From Deltaproteobacteria bacterium RIFOXYD12_FULL_50_9 (GTDB taxonomy: Bacteria > Desulfobacterota > Desulfobulbia > Desulfobulbales > CALZHT01): a DNA stretch of 15,654 nucleotides. Every line of letters begins with the position of its first letter. Positions within the stretch are counted from its first letter, which is position 1. Under the pieces are notes generated by a model. That model searched no databases, was not told the DNA's origin, and saw only the letters and a program-made list of their open reading frames with translations. The DNA lies in assembly GCA_001799225.1 (NCBI GenBank), contig MGTA01000248.1, positions 3,536-19,189 of the forward strand, given 5' to 3'. This document shows positions 4,726-12,391 of this stretch, one piece after another. Position numbers and translations under genes: made by a program.

Positions 4726-6051
4726 ATGAAACAATCCGGCCCTCAAACTACCGCACCCTTGGCCGAGAGGATGCGCCCCCAACAAATAAAAGATTTTATA
4801 GGCCAGGAGCATCTCCTGGGTAAAGACAAAATCCTCTCCCGCCTGCTCAGCCAACAGCATATACCATCGCTTATCCTCTGGGGTCCTCCCGGCACCGGCA
4901 AAACCACCCTTGCCCGCATCCTGGCCCGCTCAACCGACGCCGACTTTGTCTTTTTCTCGGCCGTACTCTCCGGGGTCAAAGAGATCCGCGAGATTGTCGC
5001 CCAGGCAACCGAACGAAAAAATTCCGAACACAAGGCCACCATCCTTTTTGTCGATGAGATCCACCGATTTAACAAGAGCCAGCAGGACGGTTTTCTGCCC
5101 CATGTCGAAAGCGGCCTGCTCACCTTGATCGGCGCCACCACTGAAAACCCCTCTTTTCAGGTTATCGCCCCGCTTCTGTCGCGCTGCCGGGTGCTGGTAC
5201 TCAATCCGCTCACCCCGGAGAATCTGCGGGCCATAGCCGAACGAACACTGACCGACCGGGAAAATGGCCTGGGTTCTCTGCAGCTCCATTTTGAGGAGCG
5301 CGCCCTGGAGCATCTTATCGCCATGACTGACGGCGATGCCCGCAATCTTTTAAACAGCCTGGAGATCATCGCCTCATTCTGTGACTCATCCAGTTGTGCT
5401 GAAGTGACCATGGCTATGGTTGAGGAAGCGATCCAGCGCCGCAGTCTCAGGTATGATGCAGACGGCGAAGAGCACTACAACCTAATCTCAGCGCTGCATA
5501 AAAGCCTGCGCGACAGCGACCCTGACGGAGCCCTCTACTGGTTGGTAAGGATGCTGGTCGCAGGTGAAGAACCACTCTATATCGCCAGAAGACTTATCCG
5601 CTTCGCTTCCGAAGATATCGGCATTGCCGACTCGCAGGCCTTGGTTATTGCGTTACAAGCCCGAGAGGGGTATCATATCCTTGGTTCGCCCGAAGGAGAG
5701 CTTGCTTTGGCTCAAGCAACCGTTTATCTTGCGACAGCGCCCAAAAGCAATGCCGTGTATATGGCCTATAACCAAGTTAAACGTACTATAGAGGAGACCG
5801 GCACTCTGCCTGTCCCCTTGCATATTAGAAACGCCCCGACTAAACTGATGAAACAACTGGGCTACGGCAAAGATTATCGCTATGCCCACGATCAGGATGA
5901 GGGGTTGGCAGACCAGGAGCATTTACCGGACGAACTGAAAGGCAGAACCTTTTACAACCCGACAAACCGTGGCTATGAGGCGATAGTAAAAGATCGCCTG
6001 CATAAATGGAAACAGATACTGGCGGAACGCCGCAGAGAGAACTCTCGATAA
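4726..6051 (+). CDS. rarA: Replication-associated recombination protein A (RarA/MgsA AAA+ ATPase)
   Basis: A clamp-loader-like AAA+ ATPase that acts at stalled replication forks, interacting with SSB and DNA ends. The 441 residues match the family length. Motifs: an N-terminal PLAERMRPQQIKDFIGQEHL segment (11-30), Walker A GPPGTGKT (53-60), Walker B LFVDEIHRF (107-115), sensor 1 GATTEN (136-141), an arginine-finger segment LSRCR (151-155), and the C-terminal tetramerisation domain with ARRLIRFASEDIGIAD and LPDELKGRTFYNP near the end. Start ATG 4726 follows AAGG. It stands 146 bp after intI in the same direction; that gap holds only a small hairpin (about 4652-4676) and no gene. It has no obvious functional link to the integron and probably marks the chromosomal side of it. 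Confidence 0.96.
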   Translation: MKQSGPQTTAPLAERMRPQQIKDFIGQEHLLGKDKILSRLLSQQHIPSLILWGPPGTGKTTLARILARSTDADFVFFSAVLSGVKEIREIVAQATERKNSEHKATILFVDEIHRFNKSQQDGFLPHVESGLLTLIGATTENPSFQVIAPLLSRCRVLVLNPLTPENLRAIAERTLTDRENGLGSLQLHFEERALEHLIAMTDGDARNLLNSLEIIASFCDSSSCAEVTMAMVEEAIQRRSLRYDADGEEHYNLISALHKSLRDSDPDGALYWLVRMLVAGEEPLYIARRLIRFASEDIGIADSQALVIALQAREGYHILGSPEGELALAQATVYLATAPKSNAVYMAYNQVKRTIEETGTLPVPLHIRNAPTKLMKQLGYGKDYRYAHDQDEGLADQEHLPDELKGRTFYNPTNRGYEAIVKDRLHKWKQILAERRRENSR

Positions 6052-6111
6052 CTATTTTTTGTTTTTTACACCTACCACCGCTACCCTGAATTTAAAATCA
6101 GGAGGGATACT

Positions 6112-7767
6112 GTGAAACCAACCGCTAATTTATTGTTTATGTTGTTCATCACTCTTGCGCAGATGCATTTATGGGTCACTTCTGCTGTTGCCGTCACGGA
6201 TAAGGATTATCTCCTCTTCTATTCGAACGCTGTTATTGGTGAAATTGAACCGTGCGGCTGAAAAAGCCGACAATTGGGCGGTCTGTCCAAAAAGGCTCAT
6301 ATCCTCGAAAAAACCATCAAAGAGAACAACAAACCAGCGCTTCTGGTCGATGCCGGAGCCTTGCTGTTTGATCGGCCACGCCTCTCTCCAGGTACCGAAC
6401 AACAGGCCCAGATCAACGCCACAGGAATAGTCGAGGCCTATAATGCCATGCATTACGATGCCGTAGCCGTCTCCGGGCAGGAATTAGCGGCCGGTCTCAG
6501 CTTTCTCCTGGCGCTTAAGGAAAAATCGCAATTCACCTGGCTGAGCGCCAATCTCGTCCGCAAATCCACGAATCAACCGCTTTTCGCATCAAGCCTGATA
6601 AAAAAAATCGGCAATCTTAAAGTCGGTATTACTGCTCTGACCAGTCCTGAAGAACCGGGCATCCTCACCCAGTCCGACGATGCAATGATTATGGCATGGG
6701 AGCAGACCCTGCCGGCAGTCATCAAACAGCTTGCCGGCAGTGCCGACATGATCATCCTGCTCTCCAGTCTGCCGGCCCACCTGAATACGGATATCACTAA
6801 ACTCCATCCTGAAATCCATATAATTGTTCAGGCGGAACAACGATCAGCAAACATGCCCCCTCAACTTCAGAACAAGACTCTGATCTGTCAGACGGCAAAA
6901 CAGGGGAAGTATCTAGGTTTATTACAATTTTCCTGGAGCAAATCAAAAGTATGGGGTGATGATAAAAACACCATGATCATTGATAAATCCAGAGAGATCG
7001 ATCAACTGGTATGGCAGATAAAAGGGTACAAGAGCAGGGGCGAACCTGAAGTAGTTTACAAGGATGACCGTAGTCATCTGGAGATCTATCATAATCTCGT
7101 ACGCCAGAAAGAGGCTCTTGTTAAAGAGGTCAATACCCTAAAATCAGTTATGGAACAGGAGCGGGCGCGCGGAACAGCAGCAGGATCTTTCACCAATGAT
7201 TTCATAGAATTAGATGCAGGATTACCGAATCACCCAAAGGTCCATGCCATTATTCAGCAAACCAAGGAACGAATCAACTCTTTAGGCAGGAGGCAAAGCA
7301 GTATTGCACCGCAACGCGCACTGGAACCTCTGCCATCGTTGTCAGCACCTTCCGATACGGCAGCAGCCGGTGGCTCCCTCTTTGCCGGCTGGATGGCATG
7401 CGCAGGCTGCCATGCCGAGAATGTTAATGGCTGGCAGGGCAACGGCCATGCTCACGCCTACCAGTCACTGGTCAGCTCGGAACAACAATTCAACCTGAAC
7501 TGCCTGCCCTGCCATGTCACAGACAAAGGAGCCGACGGCACAGACCATCTCCTCGACCTGTCTGCCGATCTCAAGGCCGTGGGCTGCGAGGCCTGCCATG
7601 GCGCCGGCCGTCGTCATGCAGATGATCCCGGCAAATGGCAAGTTGTGGCCAAACCAACGGCCGACACCTGCACCCGCTGCCACACTCAGGAGCGCGACAA
7701 CACCTTTGACTACGCTTCTGCTGTAAGCCGGATCGCTTGCGCCCGCACGGAGATTGTTGCCAACTGA
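6112..7767 (+). CDS. Periplasmic UshA-like / tetraheme cytochrome c554-like selenoprotein (in-frame TGA = Sec50)
   Basis: Reading from GTG 6112 (GGAGGG at 6101-6106) gives 551 residues if TGA 6259-6261 is selenocysteine 50. Layout: signal peptide 1-27 (cleavage after AVA), motif IEPCGU (45-50) followed by QLGGLSKKA, a degenerate 5'-nucleotidase/UshA-like domain to about 280 (LLVDAGALLF, YDAVAVSGQEL), a helical stretch about 325-350, and a c554-type domain with four CXXCH haem motifs at 430-434, 464-468, 492-496 and 520-524. Related proteins have Cys where the TGA stands (E-P-C-G-C). The UshA-like part lacks the usual metal-binding Asp/His motifs, so hydrolase activity is doubtful; periplasmic electron transfer or redox chemistry is more likely (inference). 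The coding character is the same on both sides of the TGA. A CCTGA/TCAGG dyad (6085-6102) overlaps the ribosome binding site. Confidence 0.88.
6259..6290 (+). promoter_or_regulatory. Bacterial SECIS element after the in-frame TGA
   Basis: Exactly 18 nt after the TGA is a hairpin: TTGGGC (6274-6279), loop GGTCT (6280-6284), GTCCAA (6285-6290), with one G-U pair. From memory, the E. coli fdhF SECIS has the same GGUCU loop, also 18 nt after its UGA and in the same codon register (GGU CUG). A G at the first two loop positions is the known bacterial consensus for SelB binding. Confidence 0.85.
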
Positions 7768-7790
7768 AAAAACTTAACAAAAATTCTCAC

Positions 7791-7836
7791 AAAAAAAGGG
7801 TGATGCAATGAAAATTCATTGCATCACCCTTTTTTA
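7791..7836. terminator. Bidirectional intrinsic terminator
   Basis: GGGTGATGCAATG (7798-7810), loop AAAATT, CATTGCATCACCC (7817-7829) form a perfect 13-bp stem, flanked by an A-run before and a T-run after. It works for both strands and sits between the convergent cytochrome gene and ppaC. Confidence 0.92.
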
Positions 7837-7870
7837 ATTCTACTTATATCTACGATCAATTACTGAATAA

Positions 7871-8785
7871 TCAGCAACCGAATGCCTTCTGCAGCGGCGG
7901 AACAGTCTGTTTCTTACGGCTCATCATGCCGTTGCACCACATAGAGCCATTGCTCAATTTGGCGCCAAATGCAGATTCGATCAATCCAGGATCTTTAGAA
8001 ATAACCAGCAGGTCGGTACCTTCCTTGACAACGTCTGTCAGCATGAAAAGTACGGAATGACGCCCTTCTGCCTTCAGACCTTCCATGGCTTTCATTAGGT
8101 CGGCACGGACATTGGCTGCCTGGTCGAGGGTGGCCAACTCGAGCTGACCTATGCCAACCTTATTGCCCTTCATATCAAAATCTTTGTAGTCGCGATAGAG
8201 GAGATCCTTAACCGGGACACCATCGATAGCGGACTTGGCTTTAAGCATATCCATGAACAAAGCATTAGTGTCGGCAATACCGGCAATGGCTGCCAATTCC
8301 TTCACGGCAACTTTGTCTTCCGGGGTGCAGGTCGGCGATTTGAAATTAACGGTATCGCTTAGGATAGCGGCGGTCATGATACCGGCTACATTCTTGGCAA
8401 TGGCGATGCCGTTAGTCTTAAAAATTTCGTTGATAACGGTGCAGGTGCAACCCACCGGCTTAGCATAAAAGAAAATCGGGCTGTTGGTGGTAACATCGCC
8501 GATTTTGTGATGATCAACCACTTCCACAACGTCTGCCATATTGGCAGGGCCCTGGGCGATATCACTGAAATCTACCAGCATAACCTTCTTGCCGGCGACA
8601 TCGGTCATGATTTCCGGAGCGGCAAATCCGTAACGATCAAGAACCAGCTGGCTCTCCGGGTTCAGCGCACCCTGCATTACCGGCACGGCATCCACGCCCA
8701 TTGCCTTCTTAAGACTAGCATAAGCGATTGCCGAGGCAACAGAGTCGGTATCCGGATTTTTATGGCCTACAACGTAGACTGACAT
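7871..8785 (-). CDS. ppaC: Manganese-dependent inorganic pyrophosphatase (family II, DHH)
   Basis: A cytoplasmic enzyme that hydrolyses pyrophosphate to two phosphates, drawing biosynthetic reactions forward; in sulfate reducers it also pulls sulfate activation. The 304-residue chain has the family II metal ligands: GHKNPDTDS (His8, Asp12, Asp14), LVDFSD (Asp72), the DHH signature 91-93 (His92), and ILSDTVNFKSPT (Asp144). The C-terminal substrate-binding SRKKQ is at 289-293. There are no CBS or DRTGG regulatory domains, so this is the short form. Start ATG 8785 has AGGAGGG upstream. It is followed by the shared terminator at 7791. The 320-bp stretch before it carries no recognisable riboswitch; in particular I see no fluoride motif. 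Confidence 0.96.
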   Translation of the reverse strand: MSVYVVGHKNPDTDSVASAIAYASLKKAMGVDAVPVMQGALNPESQLVLDRYGFAAPEIMTDVAGKKVMLVDFSDIAQGPANMADVVEVVDHHKIGDVTTNSPIFFYAKPVGCTCTVINEIFKTNGIAIAKNVAGIMTAAILSDTVNFKSPTCTPEDKVAVKELAAIAGIADTNALFMDMLKAKSAIDGVPVKDLLYRDYKDFDMKGNKVGIGQLELATLDQAANVRADLMKAMEGLKAEGRHSVLFMLTDVVKEGTDLLVISKDPGLIESAFGAKLSNGSMWCNGMMSRKKQTVPPLQKAFGC

Positions 8786-9105
8786 AGCGTAACCCTCCTA
8801 AATTCAAAATTAAATATTATTGATGTCTAGCATCCGTTGGCGGACAACCGAGTCACGCCAGTTTTATAAAACTCCCACACTGGGAAGATTCTCATAAAAA
8901 AATGAATATAGATTCATTGCGTGAGAAATGATAGTGCCAAAGCAGTTTTCCGTCAAGCAGAAAAAAGACTCTCGTTAACCTTTATCTTAACAAACAAAAC
9001 TTACGTAAATGAGTAAAAAAAATGGAGGATATGACTACCGACCTATCGGTCAAGTGGACATAGCCCCCATAACTATCTGTAAGCTAAAAAAAAATTAAGG
9101 CGAAA
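8786..9105. other. Gene-free stretch upstream of ppaC with small inverted repeats
   Basis: There is no coding sequence. Two dyads are visible: TCCCA-CAC-TGGGA at about 8873-8885, and AATGAAT-ATAG-ATTCATT at 8901-8918. The second is followed, reading leftward, by a run of T, so it could act as a weak terminator for transcription arriving from the AP2-like gene or as an operator for ppaC. A third small dyad, ACCGA-CCTA-TCGGT, lies near 9034-9052. No clear promoter was assigned. Confidence 0.45.
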
Positions 9106-9534
9106 TCAGGCTGCCAATCGCTCGGCTTCTTTTTCCTTCCTGATCTTACAGGCAAGCTCAAACGCCTTGGTACGACCATGTTTCTTAATGGAAACCGATG
9201 TCTTACCCTGTTTTCCGGCTTGATTTACCCAACTGACTTCATAGCGGTTGAGTTCCTCGTTCAGTCTTACACCAACCACACCGGTCTTGGTATTACTGAC
9301 AGTAACAATATGTCTGTCGGTGCGAAGTTTGCCAAGTTGTTTCTCGGTCTTGTCACGCCAAGCCAGGGCAGAGAGAAGGCTTGAATAACGGCCACCGCAC
9401 TTACCATCCGAAAAAAACTTTGAATAAGTTTTCCCGAAATAACGAACCCTTACATACCAACCGTGGGTCCGTTTCTCTTCCTGATCTATCCTGGCAATAT
9501 CTTTGTGCTTTTCGACCATAACCTTCTTTTCCAT
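9106..9534 (-). CDS. AP2-like domain protein, probably two tandem AP2-like units
   Basis: A 142-residue protein starting at ATG 9534, with AAGGAGG at 9547-9541 (6-nt spacing); an upstream ATG at 9552 would place the ribosome binding site inside the gene. The N-terminal unit (about 13-62) reads GWYVRVRYFGKTYSKFFSD...ALAWRD and the C-terminal unit (about 83-134) GVVGVRLNEELNRYEVSW...KKHGRTKAFELACKIR. Both follow the three-strand plus helix pattern of bacterial AP2/ERF-like DNA-binding domains (G-V-x-x-x-x-x-x-x-W/F ... A-x-x-x-A). It is highly basic, consistent with DNA binding. In bacteria such domains are often linked to homing nucleases or mobile elements, but no nuclease motif is present here. 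A regulatory role is inference. Confidence 0.75.
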   Translation of the reverse strand: MEKKVMVEKHKDIARIDQEEKRTHGWYVRVRYFGKTYSKFFSDGKCGGRYSSLLSALAWRDKTEKQLGKLRTDRHIVTVSNTKTGVVGVRLNEELNRYEVSWVNQAGKQGKTSVSIKKHGRTKAFELACKIRKEKEAERLAA

Positions 9535-9552
9535 AATATTCCTCCTTAACAA

Positions 9553-9998
9553 GGGCCAATAATTTCGCCTAACACATTACTTTAAAAACGTATCAGGATA
9601 TATAGCATTTCGGCAAATCCGAAATGCGATCTAATATACGGTATAAAATATTTACAACCAAATTCATCTATGAAAAATCAAATAAAAAAGATTGGAGCAG
9701 AACCGGTTAACATATATTCAAAAAACAAAAAAAGCTTTTTTTTGCATATTGTTACTATTAACGATCAGACCTAACTGGACAATGTATAGCAAAAAAAAAA
9801 AACTTATTCAAGTAATAAATACATAGATAAGTCAGAAATATTTTTTCCCCAGCTTGCCGCTATAAGCAATTCAACCTGAAATTGGCAAAGCAATCATAAC
9901 CAGGCTGACTGTCAGTTTAAATTGGTGTATTTTTCAAGACGGTTGTATATATTTTCTCACAACAGGAAACAAGATACTAAACCGCTAAGGAGCATTTC
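9553..9998. other. AT-rich intergenic region with a 9-bp inverted repeat
   Basis: There is no gene in these 446 bases between the divergent AP2-like gene and mazG. It is strongly AT-rich with several A or T runs (for example A12 near 9790-9801). The clearest structure is the perfect dyad GCATTTCGG-CAAAT-CCGAAATGC at 9605-9627. Possible mazG promoter elements, TTGGTG near 9922 and TATATAT near 9947, are weak. Confidence 0.5.
9605..9627. promoter_or_regulatory. Perfect 9-bp inverted repeat upstream of the AP2-like gene
   Basis: The arms GCATTTCGG and CCGAAATGC are separated by 5 nt. No T-run follows on either strand, so it is not a standard terminator. It is about 70 bp before the AP2-like gene start and could be an operator or a leader RNA hairpin. 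Confidence 0.45.
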
Positions 9999-10460
9999 TT
10001 GGAAACTAACGAAGTACAAAAATTACTTGAGCTGAAAGCTATTATTATCCGGCTGCGAGCCCCTGACGGATGCCCTTGGGATATAAAACAAACACCGCTA
10101 AGCTTCAAAAAATATATCCTGGAAGAAGCCCGTGAGCTCGCCGAAGCTATTGATCAAAATGATGATAAACACATCTTGGAAGAACTGGGAGATCTCCTGT
10201 TTCAGGTAATGTTTGTCAATAATCTTTATGAAGAACAGGGGAAATTCACATTCTCAGACGTGATTGACTCCATCACTGAAAAAATGATCCGCCGTCACCC
10301 GCATGTGTTTGGAGATGCAACCATAACCTGCGAACAGGATCTCCGTGAGCAGTGGCAGAGAATCAAGGCCGGCGAACAAAACATTTGCCTCAACGGTAAC
10401 GATATTGCCTCTGCGGATCTCAAACAACCCGAGAAAATTACACCTGATCATGCAGGTTAG
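9999..10460 (+). CDS. mazG: MazG-type nucleoside triphosphate pyrophosphohydrolase, short form
   Basis: Hydrolyses NTPs to NMP and pyrophosphate, as a house-cleaning or alarmone-modulating enzyme. The 153 residues hold one MazG domain: GCPWDIKQTP (24-33), the Mg-binding pair EARE (43-46) and ELGD (62-65) inside EEARELAEA...EELGDLLFQV, then IRRHPHVFGD (98-106). E. coli MazG has two such domains (about 263 residues), so this is a half-length type, as in many other bacteria. The last 25 residues are unconserved. The start is TTG 9999 with AAGGAG at 9987-9992 (spacing 6); there is no better ATG. The rpsF promoter begins 15 bp after its stop codon. Confidence 0.93.
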   Translation: METNEVQKLLELKAIIIRLRAPDGCPWDIKQTPLSFKKYILEEARELAEAIDQNDDKHILEELGDLLFQVMFVNNLYEEQGKFTFSDVIDSITEKMIRRHPHVFGDATITCEQDLREQWQRIKAGEQNICLNGNDIASADLKQPEKITPDHAG

Positions 10461-10475
10461 GAACCCAGAAAATGA

Positions 10476-10504
10476 TTGACAGAGAGCCCCTCTCATGTTA
10501 TCCA
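10476..10504 (+). promoter_or_regulatory. Predicted sigma-70 promoter of the rpsF operon
   Basis: TTGACA (10476-10481), 17-bp spacer, TATCCA (10499-10504) with a TG just before. The -35 is consensus and the -10 partial. The position, between mazG and rpsF with a leader of about 90 nt, is right for the ribosomal protein operon. Confidence 0.6.
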
Positions 10505-10518
10505 CACTTCAATTTTTT

Positions 10519-10600
10519 TCCGTAGAGATACGGACTTTTTCCCTCCTTGCTCTCTTGTGGTAGAGAACGAGGGCCAGATTAATGACCATAAGGAGGCTTA
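10519..10600 (+). promoter_or_regulatory. rpsF leader with alternative hairpins and an anti-Shine-Dalgarno element
   Basis: Three elements are visible: a hairpin CCGTA-GAGA-TACGG (10520-10533) followed by a T-run; CCCTC (10541-10545) able to pair with GAGGG (about 10569-10573), with TCTC/GAGA inside; and CCTCCTT (10542-10548), exactly complementary to the rpsF Shine-Dalgarno AAGGAGG (10590-10596). The last two are mutually exclusive, as in a translational switch. Known S6:S18 autoregulation in rpsF leaders makes this plausible; the structure is not verified. Confidence 0.5.
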
Positions 10601-10602
10601 CC

Positions 10603-10986
10603 ATGCGAAGATACGAAACGATCTTCATCATTAAACCCAATATCGACGCCGACGGCATCACTGCCATCACGGATCGTGTCAGCGGAATCATCAAAGATTT
10701 TGACGGCACACTTGTCACTGTCGATAAATGGGGTCTGAAAAAACTGGCTTATAATATCGGCAAAGAGAGCCAGGGGATGTATATCTATGTCGAATATGGC
10801 AGCAAACCGGCTGCGGTTGTCGAAATCGAGCGAATTCTTAAAATCGATGACCGTATCCTGAAGTTTATGACTGTCAAAACCCAGGAAGTCTTTGATATTA
10901 ACACACCTGTCCGGAAACCAAAAACAATCAGCGATAGTCCTGAAAAAGACATCGAGGATATCGAGGTACCCGAGCTTGAGGATTAA
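10603..10986 (+). CDS. rpsF: Small ribosomal subunit protein bS6
   Basis: A 127-residue 30S subunit protein that binds 16S rRNA together with S18. It starts MRRYETIFIIKPNID and contains DKWGLKKLAYNI (41-52) and the usual RILKIDDRILKFMTVK. The acidic C-terminal tail (SPEKDIEDIEVPELED) is typical of S6. ATG 10603 is chosen because AAGGAGG (10590-10596) is 6 nt before it; an upstream ATG at 10582 would include the ribosome binding site. First gene of the rpsF-rpsR-DUF2232-rplI group; unlike many bacteria there is no ssb between rpsF and rpsR. Confidence 0.97.
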   Translation: MRRYETIFIIKPNIDADGITAITDRVSGIIKDFDGTLVTVDKWGLKKLAYNIGKESQGMYIYVEYGSKPAAVVEIERILKIDDRILKFMTVKTQEVFDINTPVRKPKTISDSPEKDIEDIEVPELED

Positions 10987-11046
10987 CTCACAATCCTTAT
11001 TCTCTCTCCCGATATGATAATCTAAAAGTATTGAGGTATCGCTATT

Positions 11047-11283
11047 ATGATAAAAAAGAAAACATTTTCCCGTCGAAAAGTCTGCCGCTTCTGCGCTGAC
11101 AAGGAATTGGTAATTGATTATAAGGAGCTGAAAACACTCCGTAATTTTGTTACTGAACGAGGCAAAATTATTCCGCAGCGCATCTTTGGCACCTGCGCCA
11201 AACATCAGCGTCAATTAGCGGATGCCATAAAAAGGGCTCGACAAATTGCCCTATTGCCATATTCCGGTTATCCGCAGATCTGA
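11047..11283 (+). CDS. rpsR: Small ribosomal subunit protein bS18
   Basis: A 78-residue basic protein partnering S6 on the 30S platform. Recognised by KVCRFCADK (11-19), the IDYKELKTLRNFVTERGKI core (23-41), and the C-terminal GTCAKHQRQLADAIKRARQI. Cys13, Cys16 and Cys50 form the pattern of the zinc-ligand (C+) type of S18, although zinc binding is inferred. It lies 60 bp after rpsF; GAGG at 11032-11035 is a rather distant ribosome binding site. Confidence 0.97.
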   Translation: MIKKKTFSRRKVCRFCADKELVIDYKELKTLRNFVTERGKIIPQRIFGTCAKHQRQLADAIKRARQIALLPYSGYPQI

Positions 11284-11313
11284 TCATGAGAAGTGGTGTG
11301 CCAAGGAAGTCAG

Positions 11314-12303
11314 ATGTCAGGCGGTGAAAGCGTCAAGGTTGAAATAAAAAAAAGTCATATTGCTCAAGGGGTTGCGCTGACCAGCATTATCCTTATTATG
11401 CCGGCATTACGACCTGAATTTGCGTGGCTTTATTTTCTTGTCCCTTTGCCATCCTTCTATCTGACGACCATAATGGGTCGCAAAGGTAGCGGGATAACTA
11501 TTGGGCTTGCCATTGTCCTGTCCAGTTTGATTGCAGGACTCTTCGGTGACATTTCGGTAATGCTTTTTGCGCTGGGGCTGCTGCCGGCCGGATTTTCTCT
11601 GGCCCACTCTTTAAGGGTCGGGGAAACGCCACACCGGGCTGGATTAAGGGCAGTACTGACTGCCCTGCTGTTCTGGGCAGCTTTATGGGCGCTGATTGCC
11701 TTTGACCTGGGGACAAATCCTTATCAGGAGTCGGTTAAAACTCTGGACCAGAGTATTACTTCCTGGTATGAACTCTATGTTAAGAGTGCTCCGCCCCAGG
11801 CTGAACGGACCAAAGAGATTGAAATTGCCGTTACTCAGCTGCGGAACTTGACTCCCAAAATTTTTCCGGCTTTAATGCTGGTGTCGGTATGTATCACGAT
11901 ATGGCTAAATATGCTGATTGGCCACTGGCTGCTCAGCAAGAGTCAAACAGACCACACACCTTGGCCGAATTACCGGAACTGGGAACTTCCGGACCATTTA
12001 GTCTGGGGAGTAGTGTTGGGAATAACCGGTCTGATTATACCGGGCGACATTCCGCATGTGTTCGCACTCAACCTCCTTATTGTTTTAGGAACGCTTTTTT
12101 TCTTTCAAGGCCTGGCAGTCCTCTCACATCTTTTAAACAGATGGCGGTTTCCAGGTCTGTTGCGCAGCATTATTTATTTAATTTTTTTTCTGCAAGTCTT
12201 CGGTATAGTTATTCTATCCATCATGGGGTTGCTTGATACATGGCTGGATATACGAAGACGGAAACCCAAGGAAAATGACAACGCCGACCAGGCGGTATTT
12301 TAG
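11314..12303 (+). CDS. DUF2232 (YybS-like) integral membrane protein
   Basis: A 329-residue polytopic membrane protein, uncharacterised but regularly found between rpsR and rplI in Gram-positives and Desulfobacterota. About eight hydrophobic segments: 18-33, 36-52, 60-76, 80-97, 112-130, 190-214, 232-250, 254-280 and 290-312 (two of these are short and may be one hairpin). It ends in a basic tail DIRRRKPKEN. ATG 11314 is preferred because AAGGAAG (11303-11309) is 4 nt before it; a GTG at 11293 would place this signal within the gene. It starts 30 bp after rpsR, so the two are probably co-transcribed. The function is unknown; substrate-binding (ECF S-component-like) topology has been suggested for related families, which the sequence alone does not show. 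Confidence 0.8.
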   Translation: MSGGESVKVEIKKSHIAQGVALTSIILIMPALRPEFAWLYFLVPLPSFYLTTIMGRKGSGITIGLAIVLSSLIAGLFGDISVMLFALGLLPAGFSLAHSLRVGETPHRAGLRAVLTALLFWAALWALIAFDLGTNPYQESVKTLDQSITSWYELYVKSAPPQAERTKEIEIAVTQLRNLTPKIFPALMLVSVCITIWLNMLIGHWLLSKSQTDHTPWPNYRNWELPDHLVWGVVLGITGLIIPGDIPHVFALNLLIVLGTLFFFQGLAVLSHLLNRWRFPGLLRSIIYLIFFLQVFGIVILSIMGLLDTWLDIRRRKPKENDNADQAVF

Positions 12304-12391
12304 TTTAAATAACAATAACTACTGAATTATCGATCTTCGGGAGGATCATTATCCTTTCGATCGGATCAACATGAAACGCGGAGGCAAAACA

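Noticed and set aside
6112..6261. Reading TGA 6259-6261 as a nonsense mutation that makes a pseudogene
   Set aside because: Both sides are coding in the same frame without decay, the residue is at a conserved redox Cys position, and a SECIS-like hairpin follows at the right distance.
8786..8900. Fluoride riboswitch before ppaC
   Set aside because: The conserved GGNGATGG-type core and pseudoknot partner were not found.
9020..9085. Possible insertion sequence end (short frame after GGAGGAT, then GGTCAAGTGGACA)
   Set aside because: It only vaguely recalls a transposon end; no partner repeat or transposase fragment is present.
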